This document shows, piece by piece, positions 1 through 8,431 of a stretch of DNA of 64,000 bases; position 1 is the first letter of the stretch, and every line of letters starts with the position of its first letter. The notes under the pieces are model-generated. The model made no database searches, had not been told where the DNA came from, and saw nothing but the letters and a program-made list of their open reading frames with translations. The stretch is from Ruminiclostridium cellulolyticum H10. GTDB taxonomy: Bacteria > Bacillota > Clostridia > Acetivibrionales > DSM-1351. The stretch spans positions 3,847,501 through 3,911,500 of the forward strand of contig NC_011898.1 in assembly GCF_000022065.1 (NCBI RefSeq). Direction: 5' to 3'. The translations under genes were made by a program, and so were the position numbers.

Positions 1-377
1 TCACTGATATCATCTATGTAAAAGAATCCTGGATGGTTTTTAGTTTCATCTAACCATTTCGTTAAGGCTTCATTGAGCAATTCCTCAAGGCGGTCTGTCT
101 CTTCTTTAGGCACACAATCCAAATAATCGTTCGCTACTTCCCCGCAGTTATCCATTGCATTCTCGGCTATTTGTTCTATCGCCCAATCAGCATCTAAACT
201 TGGAGTAAAAGTAATAATCTGCCCTACCTGATAACTGTCTTCACCACGTTTAATAGCTTCAATCCTTCCCATGCCTATTGCTTCCTCTTTGGTATCAAAG
301 TATTCTTCCTCGTTCCAGATTTCTTTTCCCCCGAAATTATACATCCATAGTCCATTATTCCAATTATCATGTTTCAT
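1..377 (-). CDS. Phage hypothetical protein, C-terminus beyond window edge
   Basis: An open frame on the minus strand starts at an ATG at 377 and stays open to the window edge (125 codons), so the stop lies outside. The upstream GCGAGGATTTT is a modest ribosome binding site. The protein is acidic and soluble with no membrane segment; it begins MKHDNWNNGLWMYNFGG and has a W/Y-rich N-terminus. I do not recognise the family. It follows the RusA gene by about 40 bases in the same direction, so it is probably the next gene of the phage early operon. Confidence 0.7.
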   Translation of the reverse strand, partial: MKHDNWNNGLWMYNFGGKEIWNEEEYFDTKEEAIGMGRIEAIKRGEDSYQVGQIITFTPSLDADWAIEQIAENAMDNCGEVANDYLDCVPKEETDRLEELLNEALTKWLDETKNHPGFFYIDDIS

Positions 378-417
378 AAAATCCTCGCTTTCCGGCCTCT
401 GGCCTATTATGATAAGA

Positions 418-921
418 TCAACTCAACTCTTCAATTGCAATGAATATCCCAGGTACTTCCGCCCAAAACTTTTCAACTATCTCTGAGGCAACCAGTGCAT
501 CGTCTTTCCAGAATCTTAAGTCAGTCATTACATCCTTTAGAAGTTTCTGCAGGTTATCTGTATCAGGCTTACTTGTCTTGTATTCACCGTTTTTATGTTT
601 GCCTGTAACAGGGAAGCACCACTTTACCATTAACCTTACAGGTCCTGTGTATGGCTTATCAGGTACATATTTTGCTAGGTGTGCCTGTAATTTTGCTCTT
701 GCAGCTTTAAGTTTGTCTGGTTCGTAAAATACCGGCTTGCCATTAACAACCTTCACTTGCTTTTCCTGATGAGTCACAGTAGGAACTTTTTTCATCGGCA
801 AGAAGAATTCTGTTTTTACAGGGAACATTTCTCTGCACTCTTTTAATCCATCACACTGGGAGCATTCTTCCTCCCAGTAATCAAGCTGATGTTTACAATT
901 CGGAATACCATTTTTGCTCAT
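418..921 (-). CDS. RusA-family Holliday junction resolvase
   Basis: This 167-residue protein is predicted to cut Holliday junctions or branched phage DNA. The C-terminal half carries the RusA signature: KPDTDNLQKLLKDV at about residues 117-130, then WKDDALV at about 138-144. The conserved aspartates are the known metal ligands of the family. The N-terminal 35 residues add a cysteine cluster (C-x12-C..C-x6-C) that might bind a metal. Its ATG overlaps the stop of the preceding gene (ATGA), indicating translational coupling. RusA next to replication genes is typical of siphophage early regions. Confidence 0.9.
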   Translation of the reverse strand: MSKNGIPNCKHQLDYWEEECSQCDGLKECREMFPVKTEFFLPMKKVPTVTHQEKQVKVVNGKPVFYEPDKLKAARAKLQAHLAKYVPDKPYTGPVRLMVKWCFPVTGKHKNGEYKTSKPDTDNLQKLLKDVMTDLRFWKDDALVASEIVEKFWAEVPGIFIAIEELS

Positions 922-1187
922 ATGTACACCTCAACTATAACCGGATCATCTTTTTCAGAGGGAGGAATACAGGTCATGTTCTTAGGTACCAATCTTCTTA
1001 TATTCTCGAGTGTGTCAGCCACAACAACAAATCTTGTAGGTTTGTTATTTATATCCCATAGCCTCGCTATATATTTGTCGGGGTAATCCTTCGGCTTTTT
1101 ATATACTGTGATAATTGGCACGGTTGACATAGTATTTAATTTAATTCCAACAAACGTGTCCAAAATCATGTCTGCTTTGTTTTGCAT
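918..1187 (-). CDS. Phage hypothetical protein
   Basis: This is a small 89-residue protein of unknown function. The frame opens at 1202, but I start it at the second ATG (1187) because GGAAGGTG lies just upstream of that codon and would sit inside the gene otherwise. The sequence mixes beta-prone stretches (TVPIITVYKK, RFVVVADTLENIRRLV) and has no cysteine motif or membrane segment. It is the first gene after the repeat-rich non-coding block at 1250-1546 and overlaps rusA by four bases. Confidence 0.7.
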   Translation of the reverse strand: MQNKADMILDTFVGIKLNTMSTVPIITVYKKPKDYPDKYIARLWDINNKPTRFVVVADTLENIRRLVPKNMTCIPPSEKDDPVIVEVYI

Positions 1188-1249
1188 TTTATCACCTTCC
1201 ATTTATTTACATTTAACTTTCTGAGATAAAATTCTTTTGTCAAAGGATA

Positions 1250-1296
1250 GGGGAAGAAGTACGTCGTGCGAAAGCTAACGCACGACTTCTTTCCCC
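1250..1296. repeat. Long imperfect hairpin at the edge of the phage repeat block
   Basis: GGGGAAGAAGT-CGTGCG on the left pairs with CGCACG-ACTTCTTTCCCC on the right, interrupted by a 4-base insertion and a one-base bulge around the loop AAAGCTAA. On the plus strand it is followed by TTTT. It could act as a terminator or as a structured part of a replication origin. It lies in a gap with no gene. Confidence 0.7.
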
Positions 1297-1320
1297 TTTT
1301 GACCGTGAGGGAAAAACGGA

Positions 1321-1546
1321 ATATATATATACGTAGTATATATAGTTTTTTCTTCCCTAGGGAAAATCTCGATTTTTACCGACTTTTTCCCTGCTGAATT
1401 TTTGAGGGAAATTCTCGAGGTTTTTTATTTTCCTAAATGAGGGAAATTTACGATAAAATCGACTTTTTCTCTTTTAGGGAAATTCTCGAAGTTTACCGAC
1501 TTTTTCCCTGCTTAAGAAAATCACTTTTTACCGACTTTTTCCCTGC
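1321..1546. repeat. AT-rich tract plus GGGAAA/TTTCCC repeat array; candidate phage origin
   Basis: An alternating A/T tract at 1321-1345 is followed by repeated units that begin AGGGAAA-TCTCGA and end TTTACCGACTTTTTCCCTGC. TTACCGACTTTTTCCCTGC occurs exactly at 1376-1394, 1493-1511 and 1528-1546. AGGGAAATTCTCGA occurs near 1405 and 1476, with degenerate copies near 1359 and 1440. Iterons beside an AT-rich tract and next to a primase-helicase gene resemble a theta-type origin. The role as origin is inference; the repeats are directly visible. Confidence 0.65.
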
Positions 1547-1547
1547 A

Positions 1548-3773
1548 TTATTTACTCTTTTTACCAATTTCACTACCATCAATCCAATAGCCACCATGCT
1601 CTTTTATCCTGTTTCTTATCGACTTGTCAGTAATACCCATGTATTCAGCCATTGCTTGAACTGTCACTGCACCATTCATACTACAAGCCTCAAAAGCTGT
1701 TTCCAGAGACATATTCCTTTCTTTTTTCCGGGCTTCGGGTGACTTTTTCTTTGCAAAGTTCTTTTTCCATGGAGGGGCTTCACCCTCTGTCTCAACATCC
1801 TTGAGACTTCCAACAGAATCAACTATATGCACCGGATAATTAAACCACAAATTAACTGGAGGAAACTTAGGGAACTCTCTTAACGTGCCTTCTATTCTCC
1901 AGGCTGTACGCTGCTGAACGGCTTTTCTAGCTGCTTCAACAGCAATCTGCATGGCTTGATATGTCTCTGCCTTAAGAAGCCGTTTTGAAGCTTCCATCAT
2001 AGCCTTTTCGCTGCATAAATCATCTTGAGATAGCTCTGCAAGTATGTCTACATTACACATTTTTAGCCAGTCATCACAAACTTTACAAACCGCTTTGTTT
2101 TCTTCCTGTTTCAAGAGACTATCTGTCAGATCTAGTTCGATGAGGTCCAGAAGAGCATCAGGGTCACGGGAGAATACTCCTGATCCAGATGCACGATCCA
2201 TACTTCGCTTACCTCCTTGGCTACCTTTACTGTGATGGTGACAATAGATTACTGCACACCCCAGCTCCGTACATACAAGGTCAAACTGGTTACAGAAATG
2301 GGCCATCTGGTCAGCACTGTTTTCATCACCGGTAATAACTTTGTAAATAGGGTCAATGATAATCGCAATATAGTTCTTTTTGGCAGCCCTACGGATGAGC
2401 TTAGGAGCCAACTTGTCCATTGGTACTGACTTACCTCTTAAATTCCATATATCAATATTGTCAAGGTTGTTGGCCTGCCATCCCAGTGCTTGGTATACGT
2501 CTTTAAATCGGTGCAAACAACTTGCTCTATCAAGTTCAAGATTTACATACATTACTTTGCCCTGGGTACATGACCAATCAAACCATTTTCGCCCCTCTGC
2601 AATGGCACAGGTTAACTCTATCAGTGCATATGACTTACCGGCCTTAGAAGGACCTGCAATAAGCATTTTGTGGCCTTGTCTTAGTACTCCGTTTATAAGC
2701 GGAGGTGAGAGTTCAGGAAGATTGTCCCATATACCAGTAAGACTTTCTGGATCCGGGAGATCATCGTTAATACTTTCAATCCATTCCTGCCATTCCTTCC
2801 AGCTTTCTTTACCTATGTTGGTATCTACAAGAAATTGCTTCTGGCCGTTTCTCTCAATGCCTGGCATTCTGGAAAGTCTGGAGGGGTTTTTATTCTGAGT
2901 GTCAATCTTTAGCCCATTTTTACGGCAGACGTTGTATAAGTAATCTACACGTTTTCTATATTCTTCATAGCTCCCTGCCTCTATTTTTACAATCGCATGA
3001 AGGCTTTTACCTCCGCTATGGACCAAACAAGCAACAGGAAGTTCCAACTCCCGGATGATTGCGTTCTGCTTCTCTATTTCGGTGTCATCGGATTCAACAA
3101 GGGCATACCGGTAATCTGTAACATTTTCATTCTTAATTCCTTTTCCATCAAGGGGATTGAAACGGATCCATGCACCAGCCTCATTCTTATAGTCTCCTAT
3201 AACACTTCCAATATCACCATTACACTTGTTTAGTTGCTGTATAAGTTCCCCTGCGGTACGATCCCAGGCTCCTTTTGTGGGAAGGTACTTCTGTTTTTCT
3301 TCGTTGAACCAACTTTCAGTAACATAACCGACGTTCTCTGATGCCTCAAAGAGTATTTCAAGATAACTAACCAGTTGGCCTACTGGGTCCCATGCTTCAG
3401 GCTCGATTACTTCTTTTCCTTCAAGCCAGCCCTTGTTTATAACTACTAGATCATCCTTGCTCCCTATAGAATCTTCCCAGTTAAGTTCATGCCCGGATTC
3501 ATTCCTTTTAGGAAGCCATCCGTTATCTTTAGCCATCTGTACAATAGTGCCTGCAGTAACGGGGCTTGAGGTACCTCGGAATGTATCCCACTTTTTGAAA
3601 CATTCTCCTGAATGATATCGTTTAGTATCCTGCCTACTCCATGTATCCCAGTCAGCTGCTGTGTATCCATCTTCTTTTAGTGCCATCCCTACGCTGAGCC
3701 ATTCCTGGTAGTCGAGTGAAGCAGGGTGTATGTATTGTAATAATTCACGCAAATCATGCTTGTTATTGTCCAT
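1548..3773 (-). CDS. Phage primase-helicase (PriCT_2 / AEP-like / RepA-type ATPase)
   Basis: This 741-residue protein probably primes and unwinds DNA during phage replication. Residues 8-65 resemble the PriCT_2 primase-associated domain (EWLSVGMALK, W-rich). A region around 220-310 with HSGGKSLHAIVKI looks like the end of an archaeo-eukaryotic-type primase fold. Residues 365-560 form a RecA/RepA-like helicase: Walker A GPSKAGKS, Walker B IIIDPIY and a conserved CHHHSKG. The extreme C-terminus has an HTH-like segment (MAEYMGITDKSIRNRI). AAGGGAGG precedes the ATG. The repeat block lies directly downstream. A D5-type helicase is less likely. Confidence 0.85.
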   Translation of the reverse strand: MDNNKHDLRELLQYIHPASLDYQEWLSVGMALKEDGYTAADWDTWSRQDTKRYHSGECFKKWDTFRGTSSPVTAGTIVQMAKDNGWLPKRNESGHELNWEDSIGSKDDLVVINKGWLEGKEVIEPEAWDPVGQLVSYLEILFEASENVGYVTESWFNEEKQKYLPTKGAWDRTAGELIQQLNKCNGDIGSVIGDYKNEAGAWIRFNPLDGKGIKNENVTDYRYALVESDDTEIEKQNAIIRELELPVACLVHSGGKSLHAIVKIEAGSYEEYRKRVDYLYNVCRKNGLKIDTQNKNPSRLSRMPGIERNGQKQFLVDTNIGKESWKEWQEWIESINDDLPDPESLTGIWDNLPELSPPLINGVLRQGHKMLIAGPSKAGKSYALIELTCAIAEGRKWFDWSCTQGKVMYVNLELDRASCLHRFKDVYQALGWQANNLDNIDIWNLRGKSVPMDKLAPKLIRRAAKKNYIAIIIDPIYKVITGDENSADQMAHFCNQFDLVCTELGCAVIYCHHHSKGSQGGKRSMDRASGSGVFSRDPDALLDLIELDLTDSLLKQEENKAVCKVCDDWLKMCNVDILAELSQDDLCSEKAMMEASKRLLKAETYQAMQIAVEAARKAVQQRTAWRIEGTLREFPKFPPVNLWFNYPVHIVDSVGSLKDVETEGEAPPWKKNFAKKKSPEARKKERNMSLETAFEACSMNGAVTVQAMAEYMGITDKSIRNRIKEHGGYWIDGSEIGKKSK

Positions 3774-3789
3774 AGCTAAAGTTCCTCCC

Positions 3790-4938
3790 TTAAGCCCTGT
3801 ATAAATTTCTTAAAACAGCCCATTTTCTTTGGTGTTGCTTCTTTCTGGCTTTCTTACATGAATCACAAATATCTGAAATTTGGCGGCTAAAGAAAGTAGC
3901 TCCGCATCGTTTACAGTATTGAGGCCTAATTCTTAGAAACTCAGTACACTCGTCACAGTTTCCCTGGCCAGCTGTGCATCCTCTTATGTCATGCCAATTC
4001 ATACACATATCTTTTTGCCAGTAACCGTCAAAATTAAGCTGATTTCTACGAATAAGTAGTAGTTCTAACAGTCTGGTTAAATCATTCTTTACCGGAGATT
4101 TACGTTTGCTATCAAAAACAGTCAATTCAGGTCTGCCAGTTCCCCAAGGACCATCACCAAGCATGACTCGTACCTTGTCTGCATTTTCGGTGCGATAGAA
4201 GTCGTAAACTCTTCCACGAACCGCCTTTTCCGATTTTCCAAGAGTTTCTCCTATAGCTCCATAGCTATATCCGGCACGTATCATATCAGCAAGAGTCTGA
4301 AAATGCCATTCTTCCCATGATTTATGATTGTCTGCTTTTACAGGGCGCTCTTTTAAGCCGAGGTCACATATTCGTCGCTGGATTGCACCAGCAGAACGTC
4401 CTAACATCTTTGAGAGTTCAGCATATCCATACTTAAATTGCTTGAGGTAGTCTTTCAGTAGGCCGTCCTCATGAGGTGTCCACGGACTTTTTCGGTAGTT
4501 GGCATTTGATATAAAGTCCCGTCGCCGCTGTTCGGCCAACCAATGAGGCTCCTTGCCTAGTATCATAGGCTCCATTTTTGAGAAGTCTATAAAACTCCGA
4601 TTTTTCTCTGCCCATTTCCAAAACTCGTCTATGTAGACAACCCGCCAGGTACTTTGGCTATTCCGCTTGTTGTGGACCGGAAGGCCTCTGTTTTCTACCC
4701 AGCTTTTCATCTTGTATGAATAACTGGTATCGGAGCCTGTTACCGCTTGGATGAGCTGATTTAGGGTGATGTACTCTCCACTATCAAGGAAGGGCGGGAG
4801 TCCCAGGCGCTGCACTCGTATTAGTATCGCACTTTTTGTACGATTAAGCTGCTTGCACAGGCCTGGTACCGGTATATGCCCCCAATTATCAGAGAGGTAA
4901 GTTTCATCTTCCTTTGTCCACTTACGCCCCATACCCAT
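3790..4938 (-). CDS. Myb/SANT-like DNA-binding protein with C-terminal zinc ribbons
   Basis: This 382-residue protein is a predicted phage DNA-binding factor. Two similar tryptophan-initiated HTH units are visible, RKWTKEDETYLSDNWG near residue 4 and SPWTPHEDGLLKDYLK near residue 165, with a third weaker unit near 220 (SWEEWHFQTLADMI). The C-terminus has two cysteine sets: C-x7-C-x2-C (MNWHDIRGC..CDEC) and CKRC..CDSC. Its start lies immediately after the ParB-like stop. Partners and targets are unknown; it may bind the nearby repeat block. Confidence 0.75.
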   Translation of the reverse strand: MGMGRKWTKEDETYLSDNWGHIPVPGLCKQLNRTKSAILIRVQRLGLPPFLDSGEYITLNQLIQAVTGSDTSYSYKMKSWVENRGLPVHNKRNSQSTWRVVYIDEFWKWAEKNRSFIDFSKMEPMILGKEPHWLAEQRRRDFISNANYRKSPWTPHEDGLLKDYLKQFKYGYAELSKMLGRSAGAIQRRICDLGLKERPVKADNHKSWEEWHFQTLADMIRAGYSYGAIGETLGKSEKAVRGRVYDFYRTENADKVRVMLGDGPWGTGRPELTVFDSKRKSPVKNDLTRLLELLLIRRNQLNFDGYWQKDMCMNWHDIRGCTAGQGNCDECTEFLRIRPQYCKRCGATFFSRQISDICDSCKKARKKQHQRKWAVLRNLYRA

Positions 4939-6288
4939 TTACTTCTCAGCCTCGCTGTTCTCAAATAGTTCATGAGTGCCGTCCCGCATGGACTTTTCTT
5001 CGTCTGACATTTCATATCCGAGTTTTTCAAGGAGATTATACACAGTGTTTAAAGTGCCATTATCCATATACTGGTTATTCCAACCATAATAAGTCTCACG
5101 CTCTTTATCAAGTGCTAAATAGGTTGCAATAAGCAGGTTACGTTCTGGCTGAGTGGAGACATGTTCGGATATAGTTGCAAAGTATAAGTCTTTTTCATCA
5201 TTTTCATCATCATTTTCCATACCGATGATTTCTGAAAACTCTTCATAATCAAGATAGTTGTAATCATCCAGCATAGCCCATAGTGAATATTGAATTATTG
5301 TACCTATATTCTTTTTTGCTTTGGCATTAGAAATGTCCAATACAAAAGCACGTCTTAGCTGATATGCACGTTTTGATATTTCATCCAGAGCAGCCCGTTG
5401 CTCGCTGATCCTTTTTTGTTTTTCTTCATAAGCTGAATTGTCAGAAGTCGATCTGCTATTGTTCTCTGACTTTTTATATAAGGTGATACTGCCATACTCC
5501 GATACAAAGAAGAAATATTCCACAGTATCAGCATCTGTAGGTTTAGTAATCTCAGGCTTTTGTGATAAATTATAGTAGGCATTGACTTGCTGTAAGCCGT
5601 TACTGTTTTTTACCTGCGTTGCAAATTTATTCAGTTCCGCAACCCACAAAGCCTTATTCTTTTCTCTCTTCTCTTTGTCAATGGCAGCCTGAAGCTCATA
5701 TTTAAAATTAGAGGTACCTATTTTATCAAGTACGTTATTTCTAAGTTTTATGTCCTGAATCTTATCTAGTTCCATGTAGTCCATCAATGTTCCGCCACGT
5801 TCTACTGACTTCTTAAATTTGTCACTGTCAAATTCCAGAAGCTTTACTCTGCGTCGTACTGTCGTTTCTGATAATCCTGTCTTTTCAGAGATATCATTAA
5901 GAGACTCGCCCAGGTCAAGCATCATTTGAAAGCCCTGTGCCTGTTCATATATTGTAAGATCATTACGCTGCATATTTTCAAGAAGCATTGTTGCAAGCTG
6001 AGTTTTATAGTCCATATCAGAAATTACACAAGGTAATTCTTCAAGTCCTGCAAGCTTAGCAGCTGCTAAACGACGATTTCCTATAACAACGAAATATCCC
6101 ATTTCTTCCTGCTGTTTTGGGTCATCTGCTCCAACTCCTGTTTCAAAACAGAACCATGGAACAACCGTTAAATTTTGAAAAACTCCGTAAGTCTTAATGC
6201 TCTCTGCAAGCTCAGTCAAATCTCCAAGCTCTTTTCGTGGGTTTTTGGGATGATTTTTTAACTTATTTATATTAATGTTTTGTATCAT
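4939..6288 (-). CDS. ParB/RepB/Spo0J-family nuclease-like DNA-binding protein
   Basis: This 449-residue protein opens with a ParB N-terminal domain: INKLKNHPKNPRKELGDLTE, then the VIGNRRLAAAKLAG box, LLENMQRNDLTIYEQAQGF and an HTH with TGLSETTVRRRVKLL. The C-terminal half is phage-specific and rich in acidic and tyrosine residues. The frame extends to a TTG at 6306, but AAAGGAG lies just before the ATG at 6288, which I take as the start. With no ParA in view, a role in replication or regulation fits better than partitioning. It sits 22 bases after the helicase gene. Confidence 0.88.
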   Translation of the reverse strand: MIQNININKLKNHPKNPRKELGDLTELAESIKTYGVFQNLTVVPWFCFETGVGADDPKQQEEMGYFVVIGNRRLAAAKLAGLEELPCVISDMDYKTQLATMLLENMQRNDLTIYEQAQGFQMMLDLGESLNDISEKTGLSETTVRRRVKLLEFDSDKFKKSVERGGTLMDYMELDKIQDIKLRNNVLDKIGTSNFKYELQAAIDKEKREKNKALWVAELNKFATQVKNSNGLQQVNAYYNLSQKPEITKPTDADTVEYFFFVSEYGSITLYKKSENNSRSTSDNSAYEEKQKRISEQRAALDEISKRAYQLRRAFVLDISNAKAKKNIGTIIQYSLWAMLDDYNYLDYEEFSEIIGMENDDENDEKDLYFATISEHVSTQPERNLLIATYLALDKERETYYGWNNQYMDNGTLNTVYNLLEKLGYEMSDEEKSMRDGTHELFENSEAEK

Positions 6289-6309
6289 ACCTTTTACTCC
6301 TTTCAACGA

Positions 6310-7920
6310 TTAAATCTCCCAACCAAGTGGTTGTTCTATCTGTGTCGGTTTGTACTCCGATGGATTTATTTCGTTAGGTACTCTCCAGCCATTAGCAGCT
6401 ATTCGGTCAATAAGACTCTTTGCTCCTTCAAATTGCCAGGTACCAACATGCTGAAATCCTCGTCCCTCCAAAAACCTTATCTGTTTTGGAGTTGTTAATC
6501 CCTCATTTCTACGTTTATCAAGTCTTTCAAGTAGCTTTGTTGCTTTACCAGCACTTTCAATTTCATCCGGGAATATACCGAGTTTCTCAAGAGTCTTTAT
6601 TTGTTTGTCAGAAGGTGGTCCCATTTCCCAACCAAATGCCGGTACATAGCTAGCAAGGTCTTCAGCCTGAATACTCATTTCAAACTGTAGCGGATCCACA
6701 AGTTTACGTTTACGGTTTTTCATCTCGGCCAGTTTCTTTGCAAGAGCTTCCTCTCTTTGAGCAACTACATCGTCTGCTGCCTGCTTTTCAGCTGCTTCTA
6801 TATCAACCGGGCATCCAGCAGCCTCAATATTTTCTGTCATCTTCTTTGCTACTTCTTCTGATTCACATATTAATGCAGCTGGATGACATAGTTCATGACG
6901 CTCAGTGTGCCATAAAAAATCTAGCAATAGTAAGTGGTCTTTTCCAGAATGTAGTCGGGTACCGCGCCCCACCATCTGAACATAAAGGCTTCTGATTTTC
7001 GTAGGTCGGAGGACCACAATACAGTCAACGCTGGGACAGTCCCAACCTTCAGTAAGCAACATAGAGTTACAAATGACATTGTATTTTCCAGAATCGAAAT
7101 CAGCTAAAACCTGTTCTCTATCTTGACTATTTCCATTAACCTCAGCAGCCCTGAAGCCTTTTTTATTGAGTATGTCTTTAAACTTTTGACTGGTTTTGAT
7201 AAGAGGTAGGAATACAACAGTTTTATGGTCCGTACAGCATTTTAGCATTTCATCTGCTATACTTTCGAGATATGGTTCCAGTGCGTTGCCCAGGTCACCG
7301 TTTTTAAAATCTCCAGCCTGAACACTGACCCCTGATAAATCTAATTTTAACGGAATAGTTTGAGCTTTTATCGGGCAGAGAAAGCCCTCCTTTATAGCTC
7401 TTGGAAGTGTATATTCATAAGCCAGTGATTCAAAAAACTGTCCTAAATTACGCATATCTCCCCGGTCAGGTGTTGCTGTTACTCCTAAAACTTTTGCTTC
7501 GTTAAAATGGCTTAAAACTCTTTGATAACCGTCAGACAGACAATGATGTGCTTCGTCAATTATGATAGTGTTAAAATAATCTTTTGGAAACTGATTGAGT
7601 CGCTTCTCTCTCATAAGAGATTGAACAGAACCTACTACTACTCTAAACCAACTACCGATACAGGATTCTTCAGCTTTCTCAGTGGCACAACCTAGATTTG
7701 TAGCTTTTTTTAATTTATCTGCTGCCTGGTCAAGGAGTTCTCCACGGTGAGCAAGTATTAACACCCGCTCACCATTTCTAACACATTCTTCAGTAATTTT
7801 GGAGAATACTATGGTTTTACCTCCACCAGTAACAAGAACCAAAAGAGTTTTTAGAATGCCTTTGCCCCATTCATTAAGTACCGCTTGTTTCGCTTCTTGC
7901 TGATATGGTCTCAGTTCCAT
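6310..7920 (-). CDS. Superfamily 2 DNA/RNA helicase (DEAH-type)
   Basis: This 536-residue ATP-dependent helicase of phage replication or repair has motif I at TGGGKTIV (about residue 31), motif II IIDEAHH, motif III TATPDRG, and motif VI QMVGRGTRLHSGKDH. Residues 440-536 form an extra C-terminal part with two similar segments (PPSDKQIKTLEKLGI and TTPKQIRFLEGRGF) seen in clostridial phage helicases. GGGAGG precedes the ATG. It lies between the DUF669 and ParB-like genes with 3- and 21-base gaps, so all are co-transcribed. Confidence 0.93.
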   Translation of the reverse strand: MELRPYQQEAKQAVLNEWGKGILKTLLVLVTGGGKTIVFSKITEECVRNGERVLILAHRGELLDQAADKLKKATNLGCATEKAEESCIGSWFRVVVGSVQSLMREKRLNQFPKDYFNTIIIDEAHHCLSDGYQRVLSHFNEAKVLGVTATPDRGDMRNLGQFFESLAYEYTLPRAIKEGFLCPIKAQTIPLKLDLSGVSVQAGDFKNGDLGNALEPYLESIADEMLKCCTDHKTVVFLPLIKTSQKFKDILNKKGFRAAEVNGNSQDREQVLADFDSGKYNVICNSMLLTEGWDCPSVDCIVVLRPTKIRSLYVQMVGRGTRLHSGKDHLLLLDFLWHTERHELCHPAALICESEEVAKKMTENIEAAGCPVDIEAAEKQAADDVVAQREEALAKKLAEMKNRKRKLVDPLQFEMSIQAEDLASYVPAFGWEMGPPSDKQIKTLEKLGIFPDEIESAGKATKLLERLDKRRNEGLTTPKQIRFLEGRGFQHVGTWQFEGAKSLIDRIAANGWRVPNEINPSEYKPTQIEQPLGWEI

Positions 7921-7923
7921 AAA

Positions 7924-8406
7924 CTAAAACCTCCCTGCCTCAAATGTCTTTTGAGCCGCAGGTTGAGAAATGCTACCTGGAACCTTATCGGTTTCAGGAT
8001 CATAAAACCTTTTTATATCATTTGAGGTCATCTCACGTCCATCATCAGTTTTCCATGTTCTAATGCCCACCTTACACCGGCCTTTTGAGCCAACTACTGC
8101 ATTCCAATTCATTGTGGCACGTTCACCTTTTTTTCTCTGACCAATTGCTGTAAAGAATGCACATAGCATACCTTCAGTTTTTGTATGAAGAAATAGATTA
8201 TGTTTGATTGTAGTAACACCTTCTGGTGCTTCAATTCTAATATGTATTACTGCTTTGTTGCAGGCTGGTAACTTCTCACTTCCGTTATGCCTTGCTCTCT
8301 CAAATTCTGTTACAACAAAGTCGTAATCTCCTTCCGGAAGTGTAATAAAATCCGGACTATCATTTTCGATTACTTCATTCCATCCAAGTTCACGTTCATT
8401 ATTCAT
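7924..8406 (-). CDS. DUF669 family phage protein
   Basis: This 160-residue protein is of the DUF669 family, found in phage replication modules next to AAA ATPases and helicases. Typical features are LPEGDYDFVVTEFERA, a central KHNLFLHTKTEGMLCAFF segment, and NDIKRFYDPE near the C-terminus. The biochemical role is not established; a single-strand DNA or recombination function is often assumed. Two ATGs are possible. The upstream one (8415) is only two bases from AAAGGAG, so I prefer 8406, which has a workable spacing. Confidence 0.9.
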   Translation of the reverse strand: MNNERELGWNEVIENDSPDFITLPEGDYDFVVTEFERARHNGSEKLPACNKAVIHIRIEAPEGVTTIKHNLFLHTKTEGMLCAFFTAIGQRKKGERATMNWNAVVGSKGRCKVGIRTWKTDDGREMTSNDIKRFYDPETDKVPGSISQPAAQKTFEAGRF

Positions 8407-8431
8407 ATTCTTCATATCTCCTTTTTATATT

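Noticed and set aside
1376-1546. CRISPR-like direct repeats
   Set aside because: The spacing between the exact repeats is irregular (117 and 35 bases from start to start) and the units are internally related, with no cas genes; an origin or operator array fits better.
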